Notes under the pieces: generated by a model
Database searches by the model: none
The model's input: only the letters and a program-made list of their open reading frames with translations
Told to the model about the DNA's origin: nothing
Made by a program: the position numbers and the translations under genes
Origin: UBA3064 sp023258775
Lineage (GTDB): Bacteria > Pseudomonadota > Gammaproteobacteria > Burkholderiales > Burkholderiaceae_E
NCBI GenBank assembly: GCA_044355655.1
Contig: JBIKXS010000001.1
Span: forward strand, 1-64,000
DNA: 64,000 nt
Direction of reading: 5' to 3'
In this document: one piece after another, positions 7,196 through 15,909 of the stretch
How the letters are laid out: each line of letters starts with the position of its first letter
Numbering within the stretch: the stretch's first letter is position 1

Positions 7196-9487
7196 TCATA
7201 GGACCTTGATCCACTGAGCCGGTCGACCCTTGCTTTGCAGGGCCATCATCTCGATCAGCCCAGCCTCAGCCAATGTGCGCAGCACCCCGTCACGCTGGCG
7301 GTGGTCCATGAACTGGGTGCGCCTGGTGAAGTCGCTCTTTGACATACCGGCCATGCCAGCATCCCGCAAGATTTGCATGGCTCGCTTGTGGTGGGACTCG
7401 ACCTGGTTCTCGGACACTCGGGCTGACGCCTCACGGATGGTGAGCTCGGCACAGTGGCGCGAGAGCATGATCCCCCACTCGGCATCATGGTCCTCGATCT
7501 GCGGATCTACGGGGTCACGCGAGACCGCGCGAATGAGCGCCAACTTGGTAGCGTTTTCCTCAATCCGGGCCAGGATGGAGGAGTAACCGGTGCCTCGTGA
7601 GGTGCGAAGGCGCTCCACCAACTCCTGGTCAAGCTGGCGGAAGGTCGCTCTGGCTTGCGGGGTCATCGGGACGACGCGTGGATCCACCAGCACCTCATCG
7701 ATGGCACCCGCATCCGTGAGATTGCCGTTGAGCTTGCCGCCTCCTTGGTGGATGAGGATCAGCCTGTCAATCAGGTCCTGGGGCGGGTCGATGACGCCAA
7801 ACGCCTCGTTGCTGTCCGGGAAATCGTCCTCGCTTTCCATGATCAAAAAGCGAGCCAACGACCCGTCAGCGACATTGGAGGCTTGCAGGGCCTGCCAGAA
7901 GTGCAGCGGCGTCGTTGTGCCATAGATGCACGCACACGGCTGGTGAATGGCCCGATGGGCGTTGTTGTGCTGGGTGCTTGCGTACTCCACCCCGAAGTAG
8001 GTGGTGCCCGATGTGGTGTAAAGCTCGGTCATCAGGTCCAGGATTTCGCACACATAACGCGGCGAACGCTTGCGGTCGGCTGCTGCCGAGAGAAACATCC
8101 CAAACTCGTCGAGCTGGAACAGGATCGCGGGCTGGCGCTGGATGGCAGTCAGCAGTCCAGAGCCGGATGCGATCTTGTTGCCGCCCAGGTATTGCAGCAG
8201 GTTAGCCTTGCGGAACAACTCGTTGATCACCACACGGCTGTGGTTTTTGCCGGCTCCGCTCTCGGCGATGCCAACCACATACAGGTTCGAACGGATGTTG
8301 CTCTCGGTGCGGTACTTGCGCCCCATGAGCGCCCCGATGGCACACAAACTCGCGCCAAGGGCAAGGACTGGCTGGGGGCGCTTGGCTGTGGCCGCCATCA
8401 AGGCCATCATGTCTGCGATCACACCGCCCACCTGATCCCAGCCGACCGGCATCGGCTTAGGTGGTGGCAGGGAGATTTCCTGCGGCTCAATGGAAATGGG
8501 GTCAGCGGCCTGCAGCGCTTGCAAGAGCTCGCGCGCTGGGTGGTGCCCGTTCATCACGATCTCACCATTGAGTTGCATGCCAGCCTCAGGCTGCCAGCCG
8601 TTGTCCAGCGCCAGCTTGTAAATGGTTCCGGCGCCAATGCGCTGGGGAGAAAAGCTGCGCCAGCTGCGTGCAGTCGTCTTAGGGTCGTTTTTCTGTGACG
8701 CTTCGGACCAGACCTCAAAGAGCGGCCAGCCGTCATCGCCCAGCGCACCCTTGATAGCCATCCCGATCCGTACCCAACTGTCGTAATCCAAGTCAGCGTT
8801 GATGATGTGCCTGAGGGCATCCTCAACAGCCTCGTAGGTGCCGCGCTGCTCAGGTAGGTTGGCGAACTCCATCGGCGCCCTCAGCCCTACGCCAAGTGTC
8901 TTTGGCCGCAGTTCGGCTGGAATCAGCCGGTAGGCCTCCTTGGCGAACTCGCGGGCTTGGGCCTCCGTGATACCAGGCAAGTCATCGGGGCTGAGGTCCG
9001 CCAAGGTGCTCACTGGCCAGTCGTAGGGCTTGCCGGTATCCGGGTGGATGCCATAGGCGATGAACTGCTGGCCCACCCCCAGCACCTCGATGGGCGGATA
9101 CTTGAAGCCGGAAAACGGCTGCACGGCCCGGTACACAAGAAGGCGCTTGGGTGCATGCCCGATGCGAACGGCAGGTGTGTCGCCCAGCATCCGCTTGGCA
9201 AGAGCCTCCATCTCCAGGGCGATTGTGGGCGAATCGAGAATGTCGATGTCAATGCCGATCACCCGGCCAGCGGCAATGCCGATGCCAGCTTCGGGCCAGT
9301 TGCCCCAGACGTCGACCTCGTTATCGGTGGTGTCACGCTCGCAGTGCCGGCTCCACTTTGGGTATTCGTGCCAAGCGCCGAGTTTGTAAAGACCAGGCTT
9401 CTTGGTGTTGGGTTGAATCGGCAGGATCGGAAAACCGCGATCGACCAGGGTGGCGCCCAACTGCGCCATGTAATTCTTGTTTGTCAT
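7196..9487 (-). CDS. Phage primase-polymerase with DUF3987 helicase-like region
   Basis: A 763-residue replication protein. Residues about 5-190 match the bifunctional primase/polymerase (Prim-pol) domain: GFPILPIQPNTKKPGL, the acidic pair in GIDIDILDS, and a C-terminal YDWPV. The following PriCT-like segment is DLDYDSWVRIGMAIKGALG. The C-terminal half looks like DUF3987, with a Walker A-like VVGIAESGAGKNHS and QLDEFGMFLS as the probable Walker B. Such proteins start phage DNA synthesis by making primers and unwinding DNA. ATG 9487 is chosen because GAGGAG lies five bases before it; a start 12 bases upstream is open but lacks a site. The previous gene ends eight bases upstream, so the operon is tight. 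Confidence 0.85.
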   Translation of the reverse strand: MTNKNYMAQLGATLVDRGFPILPIQPNTKKPGLYKLGAWHEYPKWSRHCERDTTDNEVDVWGNWPEAGIGIAAGRVIGIDIDILDSPTIALEMEALAKRMLGDTPAVRIGHAPKRLLVYRAVQPFSGFKYPPIEVLGVGQQFIAYGIHPDTGKPYDWPVSTLADLSPDDLPGITEAQAREFAKEAYRLIPAELRPKTLGVGLRAPMEFANLPEQRGTYEAVEDALRHIINADLDYDSWVRIGMAIKGALGDDGWPLFEVWSEASQKNDPKTTARSWRSFSPQRIGAGTIYKLALDNGWQPEAGMQLNGEIVMNGHHPARELLQALQAADPISIEPQEISLPPPKPMPVGWDQVGGVIADMMALMAATAKRPQPVLALGASLCAIGALMGRKYRTESNIRSNLYVVGIAESGAGKNHSRVVINELFRKANLLQYLGGNKIASGSGLLTAIQRQPAILFQLDEFGMFLSAAADRKRSPRYVCEILDLMTELYTTSGTTYFGVEYASTQHNNAHRAIHQPCACIYGTTTPLHFWQALQASNVADGSLARFLIMESEDDFPDSNEAFGVIDPPQDLIDRLILIHQGGGKLNGNLTDAGAIDEVLVDPRVVPMTPQARATFRQLDQELVERLRTSRGTGYSSILARIEENATKLALIRAVSRDPVDPQIEDHDAEWGIMLSRHCAELTIREASARVSENQVESHHKRAMQILRDAGMAGMSKSDFTRRTQFMDHRQRDGVLRTLAEAGLIEMMALQSKGRPAQWIKVL

Positions 9488-9495
9488 GGCGCTCC

Positions 9496-9819
9496 TCAAA
9501 AGGGTGGGTCATCGGCATAGGCCTGGCGAAGGAAGTCTTGAAACGCGGTGACGGCCACATCGATGAGCGTCGCCCACTCTTGCTCGGACCAGCTTGCAAG
9601 GTCTGTCTTGCCGATCTCCTCGACATAGGCGCCCGCGCTCATGCTCGCCGCTGCCAGCGCATTGGTTTCGTGTTTGTTTGGATCGATCATTCCCTTCAAC
9701 CTTGCAGTAATGTTTTGGCAGCGCCGAGAGCACTGCTTGCTGTCTGGCGCTTCCTCACGGATGTAGCGAGGTGCGAATCCATAGCCGCGGGCATCCCTGC
9801 GGCAGATCACGCACATCAT
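9496..9819 (-). CDS. Small phage protein with N-terminal CxxC (DUF6511-like)
   Basis: A 107-residue protein beginning MMCVICRRDARGYGF, with a second cysteine cluster in SKQCSRRCQN, so four cysteines that could bind zinc. The C-terminal half is acidic and helical (WSEQEWATLIDVAVTAFQDF). It resembles short phage proteins labelled DUF6511, though that match is from memory. The ATG overlaps the helicase stop (ATGA), and the primase follows eight bases later, so the three are translated as a block. It may be a small adaptor in the replication complex; this is an inference. Confidence 0.65.
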   Translation of the reverse strand: MMCVICRRDARGYGFAPRYIREEAPDSKQCSRRCQNITARLKGMIDPNKHETNALAAASMSAGAYVEEIGKTDLASWSEQEWATLIDVAVTAFQDFLRQAYADDPPF

Positions 9820-11393
9820 GGAAACCGGGCTCCTACGATCTCGGTGTAGCGTCCACTGGGGCGAACGGCAATCTCTGAAGGGCAGCGCAACTTGGCAGAA
9901 CAGGCAATAGCCTCATCCACCCGCCGAGGCAGCGGCAAACCCTGGGCACGATTGGCCCACCAGGAGGCGGCCTTTTGGCGCGGATAGCCTTGATGCTCGA
10001 TGCAAATCCACTCGCTGTGGTGCGTGAGGCCACTCCAGTAGTCCACCCGCAGTGAAGGCGGCTTGCCAGGCTTATCGTGCCGGGCGTATGAGACGCTGGT
10101 GACGGGCACCCACTCCGACTTCCCGGAGGTCAGCACGTCCAGGTTGCTGGCCTTGGCTTCGATCTTGAGTTCAGGCGGAGGGAACACATGCCCGCAATCG
10201 GGACAGGTGCGAACCGAAGCGTGAACGATGCTGTCGCACTCGGGGCAAGCCTTGGTGGGGGCGACGCCATCTTCGCCACCTTTCGGTCGCTTCGGTTTGA
10301 CTGCATCAATCGGCCCGTGCCGAGCAATGTTGCCGGCGAAGTCGAGCACCAAGCAGTCCGTCTTGCCAGGAGCCAGGCGGCAGCCTCGCCCAACGATCTG
10401 CACATACAGACCCGCCGACTTGGTTGGCCGCAGCATGGCCAAGAGGTCAACGCCAGGTGCATTGAAGCCAGTGGTAAGCACATTGGCATTGGTCAGACAT
10501 TGAATCCTGCCGGCCTTAAAGTCATTGATGATGGCCTCGCGCTGGGCACCAGGCGTGTCCCCAACGATGGTCTCGCAGGTCACGCCGCGAGCACGGATCG
10601 CGTCACGGACATGGTAGGCATGGTCCACACCGGCGCAGAAAATGAGCCAACTCTTACGGTCTTTGCCGTAGGAAAAGATTTCATCCACCGCGGCCTGAGT
10701 GATCGAGTCTTTGTCGACCGCCGCCTCCAGGTCTTTGGCAATGTACTCACCACCCCGCGTACCAACGCCCGTGAGGTCAATTTGTGTGGCCATACGCTTG
10801 GAAATCAGAGGTGAGAGATAGCCTTGGTCGATCAACTCGCGCACCGATACCTCATAGGCAATGTCGGTGAAGATCGCGTCACCCCCTTCATGCAAAAGCC
10901 CAGAATCCAACCGGTAAGGTGTCGCAGTCAGTCCAATCACCTTCATCTGAGGATTGAGCCGACCCAGGTCAGCCAGGAAGCGCCGGTACATAGTGTTGCT
11001 CGAGCGCGGAATCAAATGGGCCTCGTCGATGAGCACCAGGTCGCACTGCTGGACGTCGTAGACGCGCTTGTGGATCGACTGGATGCCGGCAAAGAGGATG
11101 CGGGCACGGATGTCTCGCTGCTTGAGACCGGCCGAGTAAATGCCTGCAGGCGCCTCCGGCCAGAGCTTTTTGAGCTCGGTGTAGTTTTGCTCGATCAACT
11201 CCCGCACATGGGTAACGATCAGGATGCGCTGATCCGGGTAAGCCTTGAGGACGCCCTCAACGAAGGTCGCCATCACCAGTGATTTGCCGCCGGCGGTTGG
11301 GATCACCACCAGGGGGTTACCCGTGGCCTCGTGAAAGTAGTTGTAGATGCCTTGAATGGCACCGCTTTGATATGGACGAAGGGTCAGGCTCAT
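9816..11393 (-). CDS. DEAD/DEAH-box superfamily 2 helicase
   Basis: A 525-residue DNA or RNA translocase. The Q-motif-like MSLTLRPYQSGAIQGI comes first, Walker A is IPTAGGKS near residue 38, the DEAH box is LVLIDEAHLI near residue 122, motif III is GLTATPYRLD, and motif VI is QIVGRGCRLAPGKTD. A C-terminal zinc ribbon is visible (CPECDSIVHASVRTCPDCGH). This architecture matches phage replication helicases of the UvsW/RecG-like SF2 group used for branch migration or origin melting. It lies between the nuclease and primase genes. The exact substrate cannot be told from the sequence. Confidence 0.9.
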   Translation of the reverse strand: MSLTLRPYQSGAIQGIYNYFHEATGNPLVVIPTAGGKSLVMATFVEGVLKAYPDQRILIVTHVRELIEQNYTELKKLWPEAPAGIYSAGLKQRDIRARILFAGIQSIHKRVYDVQQCDLVLIDEAHLIPRSSNTMYRRFLADLGRLNPQMKVIGLTATPYRLDSGLLHEGGDAIFTDIAYEVSVRELIDQGYLSPLISKRMATQIDLTGVGTRGGEYIAKDLEAAVDKDSITQAAVDEIFSYGKDRKSWLIFCAGVDHAYHVRDAIRARGVTCETIVGDTPGAQREAIINDFKAGRIQCLTNANVLTTGFNAPGVDLLAMLRPTKSAGLYVQIVGRGCRLAPGKTDCLVLDFAGNIARHGPIDAVKPKRPKGGEDGVAPTKACPECDSIVHASVRTCPDCGHVFPPPELKIEAKASNLDVLTSGKSEWVPVTSVSYARHDKPGKPPSLRVDYWSGLTHHSEWICIEHQGYPRQKAASWWANRAQGLPLPRRVDEAIACSAKLRCPSEIAVRPSGRYTEIVGARFP

Positions 11394-11404
11394 ACTCGTG
11401 CTCC

Positions 11405-12361
11405 TTAAAAGGTGTTCGCATACTTGTTCATACCGGTGTCGCGCCAGCGATTCCCACTGGCGAACTCGTACTCGACCCAGTCCTCGCCTGCGTCGACTTG
11501 CTGGCCTGGTACCAGCGACGGAATAAATAGGTGCATGGCGCAGGCAGCGCGCTGATCAGCCTCAGTCAATCGACGGTCGTGGCGTGCGCAGTGCCACCCA
11601 CCATCGACAGGTGTCGCATGTAGGCAGGTACGGCAATTGACTTCAGGTGCTGCGGCATCTGATGCATTGGCGTGACACACTGGTGCGTGATCACACATCC
11701 GACACTGGTACCAGGAGGGATCCGGACTGATTCGCGGTGGCGGTGTAGCGGCAAAGATCACGCGTTCTGCCTTGGTCATGAGCCCCATTGCAAACGCTGG
11801 GTCTGCCTCGACCCGCTCTACGTAAAGGTCATCGGTGTCCTTGCAGACGGCCAGGTACATCGCCCGAGTCAAGCCCATGAGGTTCATGTAGGTCTGCATC
11901 TGGGAAAAGTGCAGCGGCTTGCTTTCGCGCACCTTCTTTGCCAGCAGGTCGTTGAAGCTCTTGACCGAATGCGTCTTGAACTCCAGGACATGCCATGTCT
12001 TAGGCGCTTCCAGAAGGTTGATGGCCACACCGTCAAGCGAGCCACCAAAGTGGCCACCATGCGCTTGGACCCGAAACTGGCGGCCAGTATCTGGATCAAC
12101 CTCCAGGACCGTCGCTCCAGTTCGTCGCAGGTTCTGAACCAGACGGGCTTCCTCGAGTTGGCCGGTTTCGAAAAGGCGCAGGAGGCGTCCTGGGTGCTGA
12201 GCCCGGGTGACCCAGCGGAAATCAAACCAGAGCGCTCGCTCACAGTCTTTGCCGATCAGCGATGCGCCAAGGTGGGCTCGAAATCCGTCCCCAGCGTCGG
12301 CCTCGTAGGCCGCGAAGATCGCGTCCCTTGTCGGGCTGGTGATGCTTGGCAACTCAGCCAT
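11405..12361 (-). CDS. PD-(D/E)XK nuclease, RecB/Cas4-like
   Basis: A 318-residue nuclease. The start MAELPSITSP at 12361 overlaps the previous gene by eight bases; the longer frame upstream is a shadow. The core has the GASLIGKDCERALWFDFRW entry block, an aspartate in GSLDGVAINLL, and the catalytic HVLEFKTHSVKSF (E-x-K). A cluster of cysteines follows (CRMCDHAPVCH, CRTCLHA, then HCARHDRR), which suggests an Fe-S or zinc site as in Cas4/AddB-type nucleases. Phage enzymes of this family process DNA ends for recombination. It sits with a single-strand-binding-like protein and a RecA-like ATPase, so this is a recombination module. Confidence 0.85.
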   Translation of the reverse strand: MAELPSITSPTRDAIFAAYEADAGDGFRAHLGASLIGKDCERALWFDFRWVTRAQHPGRLLRLFETGQLEEARLVQNLRRTGATVLEVDPDTGRQFRVQAHGGHFGGSLDGVAINLLEAPKTWHVLEFKTHSVKSFNDLLAKKVRESKPLHFSQMQTYMNLMGLTRAMYLAVCKDTDDLYVERVEADPAFAMGLMTKAERVIFAATPPPRISPDPSWYQCRMCDHAPVCHANASDAAAPEVNCRTCLHATPVDGGWHCARHDRRLTEADQRAACAMHLFIPSLVPGQQVDAGEDWVEYEFASGNRWRDTGMNKYANTF

Positions 12362-12743
12362 GCTGCACCCCCTGTTTAGCTTGAAGCTCTCGGGCACGGG
12401 TGACCACTGCCTGCCAGCGTTCGTCATCGCAATCGGCACGCAGCACCTCGATCAGCGCGTCCTTGAACCGCTCTCGGTGCCCGACGGGTTGGGCAACATG
12501 AAGCTTGGCCATGTGTGCCGTCAACTGCGCCAGTTCCTGCTGCTTCACACGAAGCGCAGTTTTGGCCCGGTGGAACCACGTGGCATCGAGTGACTTCTTC
12601 TCCGTCTGGCGACGGATATCGGTCGTGGCGATCTGGATCCGGATGGAGGCGATCTCATCTTGAAGCGCGGCCAGACGCTCACGGCAGCCCTGCAATGTGC
12701 TGGGCAGTCGGATCGGCGTGGCCGCTAGAGCGTGCTCATGCAT
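12354..12743 (-). CDS. Hypothetical coiled-coil phage protein
   Basis: A 129-residue protein starting MHEHALAATPIRLP. The centre is a long charged helix (RERLAALQDEIASIRIQI through LRVKQQELAQLTAHMAKLH), predicted by eye to be a coiled coil. The C-terminus (ERFKDALIEVLRADCDDER) is acidic. ATG 12743 is chosen because the upstream part of the reading frame is arginine/proline-rich, unlike a protein. It overlaps the nuclease gene by eight bases and follows the DUF669 gene after 13 bases. Probably an accessory of the recombination module; function unknown. Confidence 0.65.
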   Translation of the reverse strand: MHEHALAATPIRLPSTLQGCRERLAALQDEIASIRIQIATTDIRRQTEKKSLDATWFHRAKTALRVKQQELAQLTAHMAKLHVAQPVGHRERFKDALIEVLRADCDDERWQAVVTRARELQAKQGVQHG

Positions 12744-12756
12744 GCTCGGGTCCTCC

Positions 12757-13287
12757 TCAGGCCTGACGCTTCCAGGGCAGGCCGTTGGCCGCGGGAGTAG
12801 CGGTCGGCGCAGCCGTGATGGGACGTGCGGCAGCAGGTGCCGAGGGCGGCGTGAACGACGGCGCGGGCGGCGCTGCTGTTGCGCTGGCACCGCCTCGCGG
12901 CAGATAGCGAATGGAGTTGGACTCGCCGTACATGCCCTTCGGGGGACGCACCCTCACATCCAGGGTCATTGGGACCAAGTGCAACTGCTCGGAGTTGCTG
13001 ACCTGCAGCTTGCCCACGGCGCGACAGATCGAGGACAGGGTGCGCTTGGCGATCTCTACCGTGTCCGGGTTGGCGTTGACCAAGTTGAGCCGGTCGAAGA
13101 GTTTGCGTCCGACGTACTGGCCCTCAAGGATGTCGACCTCCAGGTAGAGGTACTGGCCGGTGCCATCCTTGGTCGCACGCATTTCGCTGGCGACGATTTG
13201 GCCAAGGTACTTGCCCGGAGGCAGGACGTCGTAGTTGCTGCTGGGCTCGACAGAGGATGCGTCGAAGGTTTGTCCGAATGAAGCCAT
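12757..13287 (-). CDS. DUF669 protein, probable single-strand DNA-binding role
   Basis: A 176-residue protein. Residues 1-125 (SSNYDVLPPGKYLGQIVASE, then YLYLEVDILEGQYVGRKLFD) match DUF669, a beta-barrel family coded beside phage recombination proteins and thought to act like a single-strand-binding protein. The rest is a low-complexity alanine/proline linker (APPAPSFTPPSAPAAARP) ending in PWKRQA. An unstructured tail with a short terminal peptide recalls SSB proteins, whose tip recruits partners; the parallel is an inference. The ATPase gene lies 16 bases upstream. Confidence 0.85.
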   Translation of the reverse strand: MASFGQTFDASSVEPSSNYDVLPPGKYLGQIVASEMRATKDGTGQYLYLEVDILEGQYVGRKLFDRLNLVNANPDTVEIAKRTLSSICRAVGKLQVSNSEQLHLVPMTLDVRVRPPKGMYGESNSIRYLPRGGASATAAPPAPSFTPPSAPAAARPITAAPTATPAANGLPWKRQA

Positions 13288-13303
13288 GGTGATTACTCCT
13301 TTT

Positions 13304-14086
13304 TCAGGTGCGGGTGGTGGTGGAAGGGATCAGGGTCGAATGCAGGGTTTCAGGCATGGCCTGCGCAAAGGCAGACCATTCAAGGGGAAGCGTGTCGGGC
13401 AGGTCGTAACGGTTCTTGGCCAGGAATGCGGGGCGTTCGACCGTGTGAATCACACGCTCGCCCGAACCCACGGCACGGCTGACCTTTTTGTTGAAGCCGA
13501 CGTCCGCCTTGACGGTGGAGATGCGGTAGTTGGCAAACAGCACAACGTCCGAGTGCTCTTGCAGCAGTGCCGCTGCGCGGGCATGGAGCTTGATCACATA
13601 CCTGTCGTAGGGGTCGTGCTCAGGCGAATCGAAGCGCTTGATGTCGGTGTGGGCGATCTGCACCACGGTCATGCCGCGGTCGTCGCGAAGCGCATTGAGG
13701 CCATCGATGTATTGGCGCCAGAGGTTCAGGGCAGCAACGTAGCCTTTGCCGTACCCGGCGTCCTCGATCGAATTCCATCCGTTGTCGCGGCAAGCTTTAG
13801 CCCAGACCAGCGGTTCCAGCCAGTCCACGCTGTCGACCACGACCGTGGAAAAGTCGTGTTGCTCGGTGTAGAGAGCTGCAAGCGCCTCCATCACCTCATC
13901 GAAGGTCCGTGACAGCGGGAAGTTCGCAGCCGACAGCGTGCCCAGACCATCTTCCGTCTGGATGAATACGGGTTTGTTGGCCTGGCCTGCGAAGGTGGTT
14001 TTACCGACGCCAGCAACGCCGTGGATCAGCACCCTTGGTGGCTTGGGTGTTCCAGCCCGGTTGAGTTGTGCAAGGGAGATGGCCAT
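13304..14086 (-). CDS. Phage RecA-like/AAA ATPase
   Basis: A 260-residue P-loop protein. Walker A is VLIHGVAGVGKTTFAGQ near residue 20, the sensor-like FIQTEDGLGTL follows, and Walker B is STVVVDSVDWLEPLVW. The family (AAA_24 / phage nucleotide-binding protein) is usually coded beside DUF669 and RecB-like nucleases and is thought to load recombinase or act as one. The start ATG shares its last base region with the preceding gene's stop (overlap at 14086). The order ATPase-DUF669-helix protein-nuclease-helicase is a standard replication/recombination block. Confidence 0.85.
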   Translation of the reverse strand: MAISLAQLNRAGTPKPPRVLIHGVAGVGKTTFAGQANKPVFIQTEDGLGTLSAANFPLSRTFDEVMEALAALYTEQHDFSTVVVDSVDWLEPLVWAKACRDNGWNSIEDAGYGKGYVAALNLWRQYIDGLNALRDDRGMTVVQIAHTDIKRFDSPEHDPYDRYVIKLHARAAALLQEHSDVVLFANYRISTVKADVGFNKKVSRAVGSGERVIHTVERPAFLAKNRYDLPDTLPLEWSAFAQAMPETLHSTLIPSTTTRT

Positions 14087-14610
14087 CAGACTGCCTCCCC
14101 AAATTTGCTGTCATTCGCTGCCTCAGGCACAGCACCGTCCACGATGCGCTCGAGCTTGTATGTGGGCTTTCCGGCCTTGAGCGTGCGTGCGGGTTCGAAC
14201 AGTTGGCGCACGGCAGGCGGCCAGGCCGTGTACTTGGTCTCAGCGACCTTGACCTCCAGACTCACGTAGTCCTCGGGGTTCTCCCCCCACTTGCGCAGGG
14301 CCTCGACGGCTTCTTTGAGCTTGCGCTGGTCGTACTCCACCTTCTTGGGGAGGTCGGCAATCACGGTGTGGCCATCCACATCAAAGCGAACCGTACCGGT
14401 GTTCTTGCCAGCATCCTGGCGCAACTGATGCGCCCGCTCACCGAAGCGGCGGTGCAGCACACCTTGGAGGAATTGCTTGTAATGGCGGGCGGTGTCCTCA
14501 GCATCAGACACGCGCTGGATCAGGCGGTAGAGGTCCGCCAGTGGCAGGCTTTCAAGCTCTGCCATCACGAAGTTGCCCACCTCGTCGAGGGCATCGGGTT
14601 CAGGGATCAT
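14086..14610 (-). CDS. Phage hypothetical protein upstream of the ATPase
   Basis: A 174-residue protein (MIPEPDALDEVGNFVMAELE...). The centre (RYKQFLQG-like helix, then GTVRFDVDGHTVIADLPKKV) is followed by a helix rich in charged residues and a C-terminal YKLERIVDGAV. I do not recognise a catalytic family. Similar proteins often lie just upstream of DUF669 and AAA_24 genes in betaproteobacterial prophages, so a role in replication or recombination is plausible. It is coupled to the ATPase by an overlapping stop and start. Confidence 0.65.
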   Translation of the reverse strand: MIPEPDALDEVGNFVMAELESLPLADLYRLIQRVSDAEDTARHYKQFLQGVLHRRFGERAHQLRQDAGKNTGTVRFDVDGHTVIADLPKKVEYDQRKLKEAVEALRKWGENPEDYVSLEVKVAETKYTAWPPAVRQLFEPARTLKAGKPTYKLERIVDGAVPEAANDSKFGEAV

Positions 14611-14624
14611 GGGGACTCTCTTTC

Positions 14625-15089
14625 TTAGTGGGTGCCGGTGGCGGGCACGGGGGAAGGCGTACCAACCTGGCGAAGGCGGGTGCGGATTTCGGGTGGCGTG
14701 AGGGTGCTGGCAGATCGCACAGCGATGTAGCGGTAATGGGCATCGCCCACCTTCAAGCTGAACAGGTGGACCAACCCCAACTCGCAGGCGATCCAGGCAC
14801 GTCGGGCAAGTGCGTGAAGGCGATTGCGTTCCTTGGACTCCAAGCCGCTGCCCGAGTCAGAGCGATCCAGCAGCAGGAAGCCTTCGTGGTACTGGATAGA
14901 CTGGCCGACCAGGGCGTTTGCCATCCAGTCGCACAGACCGGCCTCGGTGAGTTTTTCGGATGGCACGTACACGGCTTGCAAGGCTGCTTTTCCAGCATCA
15001 ATGCCAAGCCCGAGGTGGCTGCGCGTCGTTTCAACAATGGTTTTTGTGTTCAAAATCAAATCTCCAGGCGTGAGTTGGCCTACCACCAC
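14625..15089 (-). CDS. Phage hypothetical protein (early operon)
   Basis: A 154-residue protein of unknown family (VVGQLTPGDLILNTKTIVET...). A C-terminal RYIAVRSASTLTPPEIRTR is the most distinctive segment. The frame opens at GTG 15089 with no strong ribosome-binding site, so a later TTG start is also possible. It follows the sigma-like gene by about 80 bases and precedes the next gene by 14. It is likely a real early gene because it fills the operon without overlap on either side. Confidence 0.55.
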   Translation of the reverse strand: MVVGQLTPGDLILNTKTIVETTRSHLGLGIDAGKAALQAVYVPSEKLTEAGLCDWMANALVGQSIQYHEGFLLLDRSDSGSGLESKERNRLHALARRAWIACELGLVHLFSLKVGDAHYRYIAVRSASTLTPPEIRTRLRQVGTPSPVPATGTH

Positions 15090-15172
15090 CGCCCAGAGGG
15101 GCGCGGCGTTTGCGGTTCTTGAAGGTTCTTACCGAGCGAGGGGGCTGGTTTTCTCAGCCACCCCGCGATCGG

Positions 15173-15790
15173 TCATGCAGCCGGCCGGATGCCGAACATG
15201 CGCAGGTGCATACGCAGGTCGTCAACACGGCGGTAGAAAGTGGCGGTGGACATCCCTGCAGCCTTGGCTGCGCTCGGAATGTCGTGGTGTCTGTCGATCA
15301 GGTCGAAAAGGTCTTGCTGGTCCTGACTCATGCAGGCCAGCGCGGCATGGATGTCATGCAGCGTTTCGCTGTCCCTGAACAGATCCCGGTCATCGGACCA
15401 GAGCGGTATGACGTTTTTGCCCATGTGGGAAGGCTGAGGCAGACCGAAATAGCTGGGATCGTTTTCAGCGTCCCGGAAATCTGGCTGATATTCAACCCTG
15501 CCCCATTCCTTGCTGAGCGCATTGGCAATGTCAGCGGCTAGATTTGCCGAAACGGCGCCCGTAAAGGTATTTAAACTGCCTTTGGTGACATCAAAAGCCG
15601 GTTCACGCTCAAGCAATCCAAGAATAATTGACTGCCGAACATCCTCTGCCTGTGATTCAGACAGGCGAAAGTCCCGCTTGAGGGATGCAGTCCGAACGGC
15701 AGCCGCCGCCATAGCGGACGCCAGGTAGTCGTTGGTGTAATTGGCGGAAAGGTGTCTCATGTTTGCGCTTTCGTGTTCGAATGCGCTCAT
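15173..15790 (-). CDS. Sigma-70-like phage protein
   Basis: A 205-residue protein resembling a minimal sigma factor. The N-terminal part (RDFRLSESQAEDVRQSIIL, then EPAFDVTKGSLNTFTGAVS) looks like sigma region 2, and the C-terminal SAAKAAGMSTATFYRRVDDL looks like the region 4 helix-turn-helix. It may act as a regulator or a dedicated sigma factor for phage genes; this is an inference from shape, not from a strong family match. It is the first gene of the minus-strand early operon, and a 26-bp palindrome lies about 90 bases upstream. Start chosen at ATG 15790; 15760 is an alternative and neither has a clear ribosome-binding site. Confidence 0.65.
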   Translation of the reverse strand: MSAFEHESANMRHLSANYTNDYLASAMAAAAVRTASLKRDFRLSESQAEDVRQSIILGLLEREPAFDVTKGSLNTFTGAVSANLAADIANALSKEWGRVEYQPDFRDAENDPSYFGLPQPSHMGKNVIPLWSDDRDLFRDSETLHDIHAALACMSQDQQDLFDLIDRHHDIPSAAKAAGMSTATFYRRVDDLRMHLRMFGIRPAA

Positions 15791-15880
15791 GATGCCGGCC
15801 AATTTTCAATAGCAAATAAGCTTTGGAGTGCTAACCAAATGCTGTGGGTGGGCAAAACACCCGGGCAGGATTACCGGAGC

Positions 15881-15906
15881 ACCCGGTTTGGGTACCCAAA
15901 CGGGGT
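15881..15906. promoter_or_regulatory. 26-bp palindrome, probable operator of the phage early operon
   Basis: The centre is a perfect 16-bp palindrome, GTTTGGGTACCCAAAC (15886-15901). It extends with one mismatch per arm to ACCC...GGGT, giving 26 bp. It lies in the 119-bp gap between the gene at 15910 and the sigma-like gene, without a T run, so it fits a dimeric repressor site better than a terminator. Another GC-rich copy of the flank (ACACCCGGG) occurs 22 bases to the left. Confidence 0.5.
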
Positions 15907-15909
15907 AAA

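Noticed and set aside
7655..8698. Long plus-strand frame opposite the primase gene
   Set aside because: It is an antisense shadow in GC-rich sequence; the minus strand codes a recognisable primase-polymerase.
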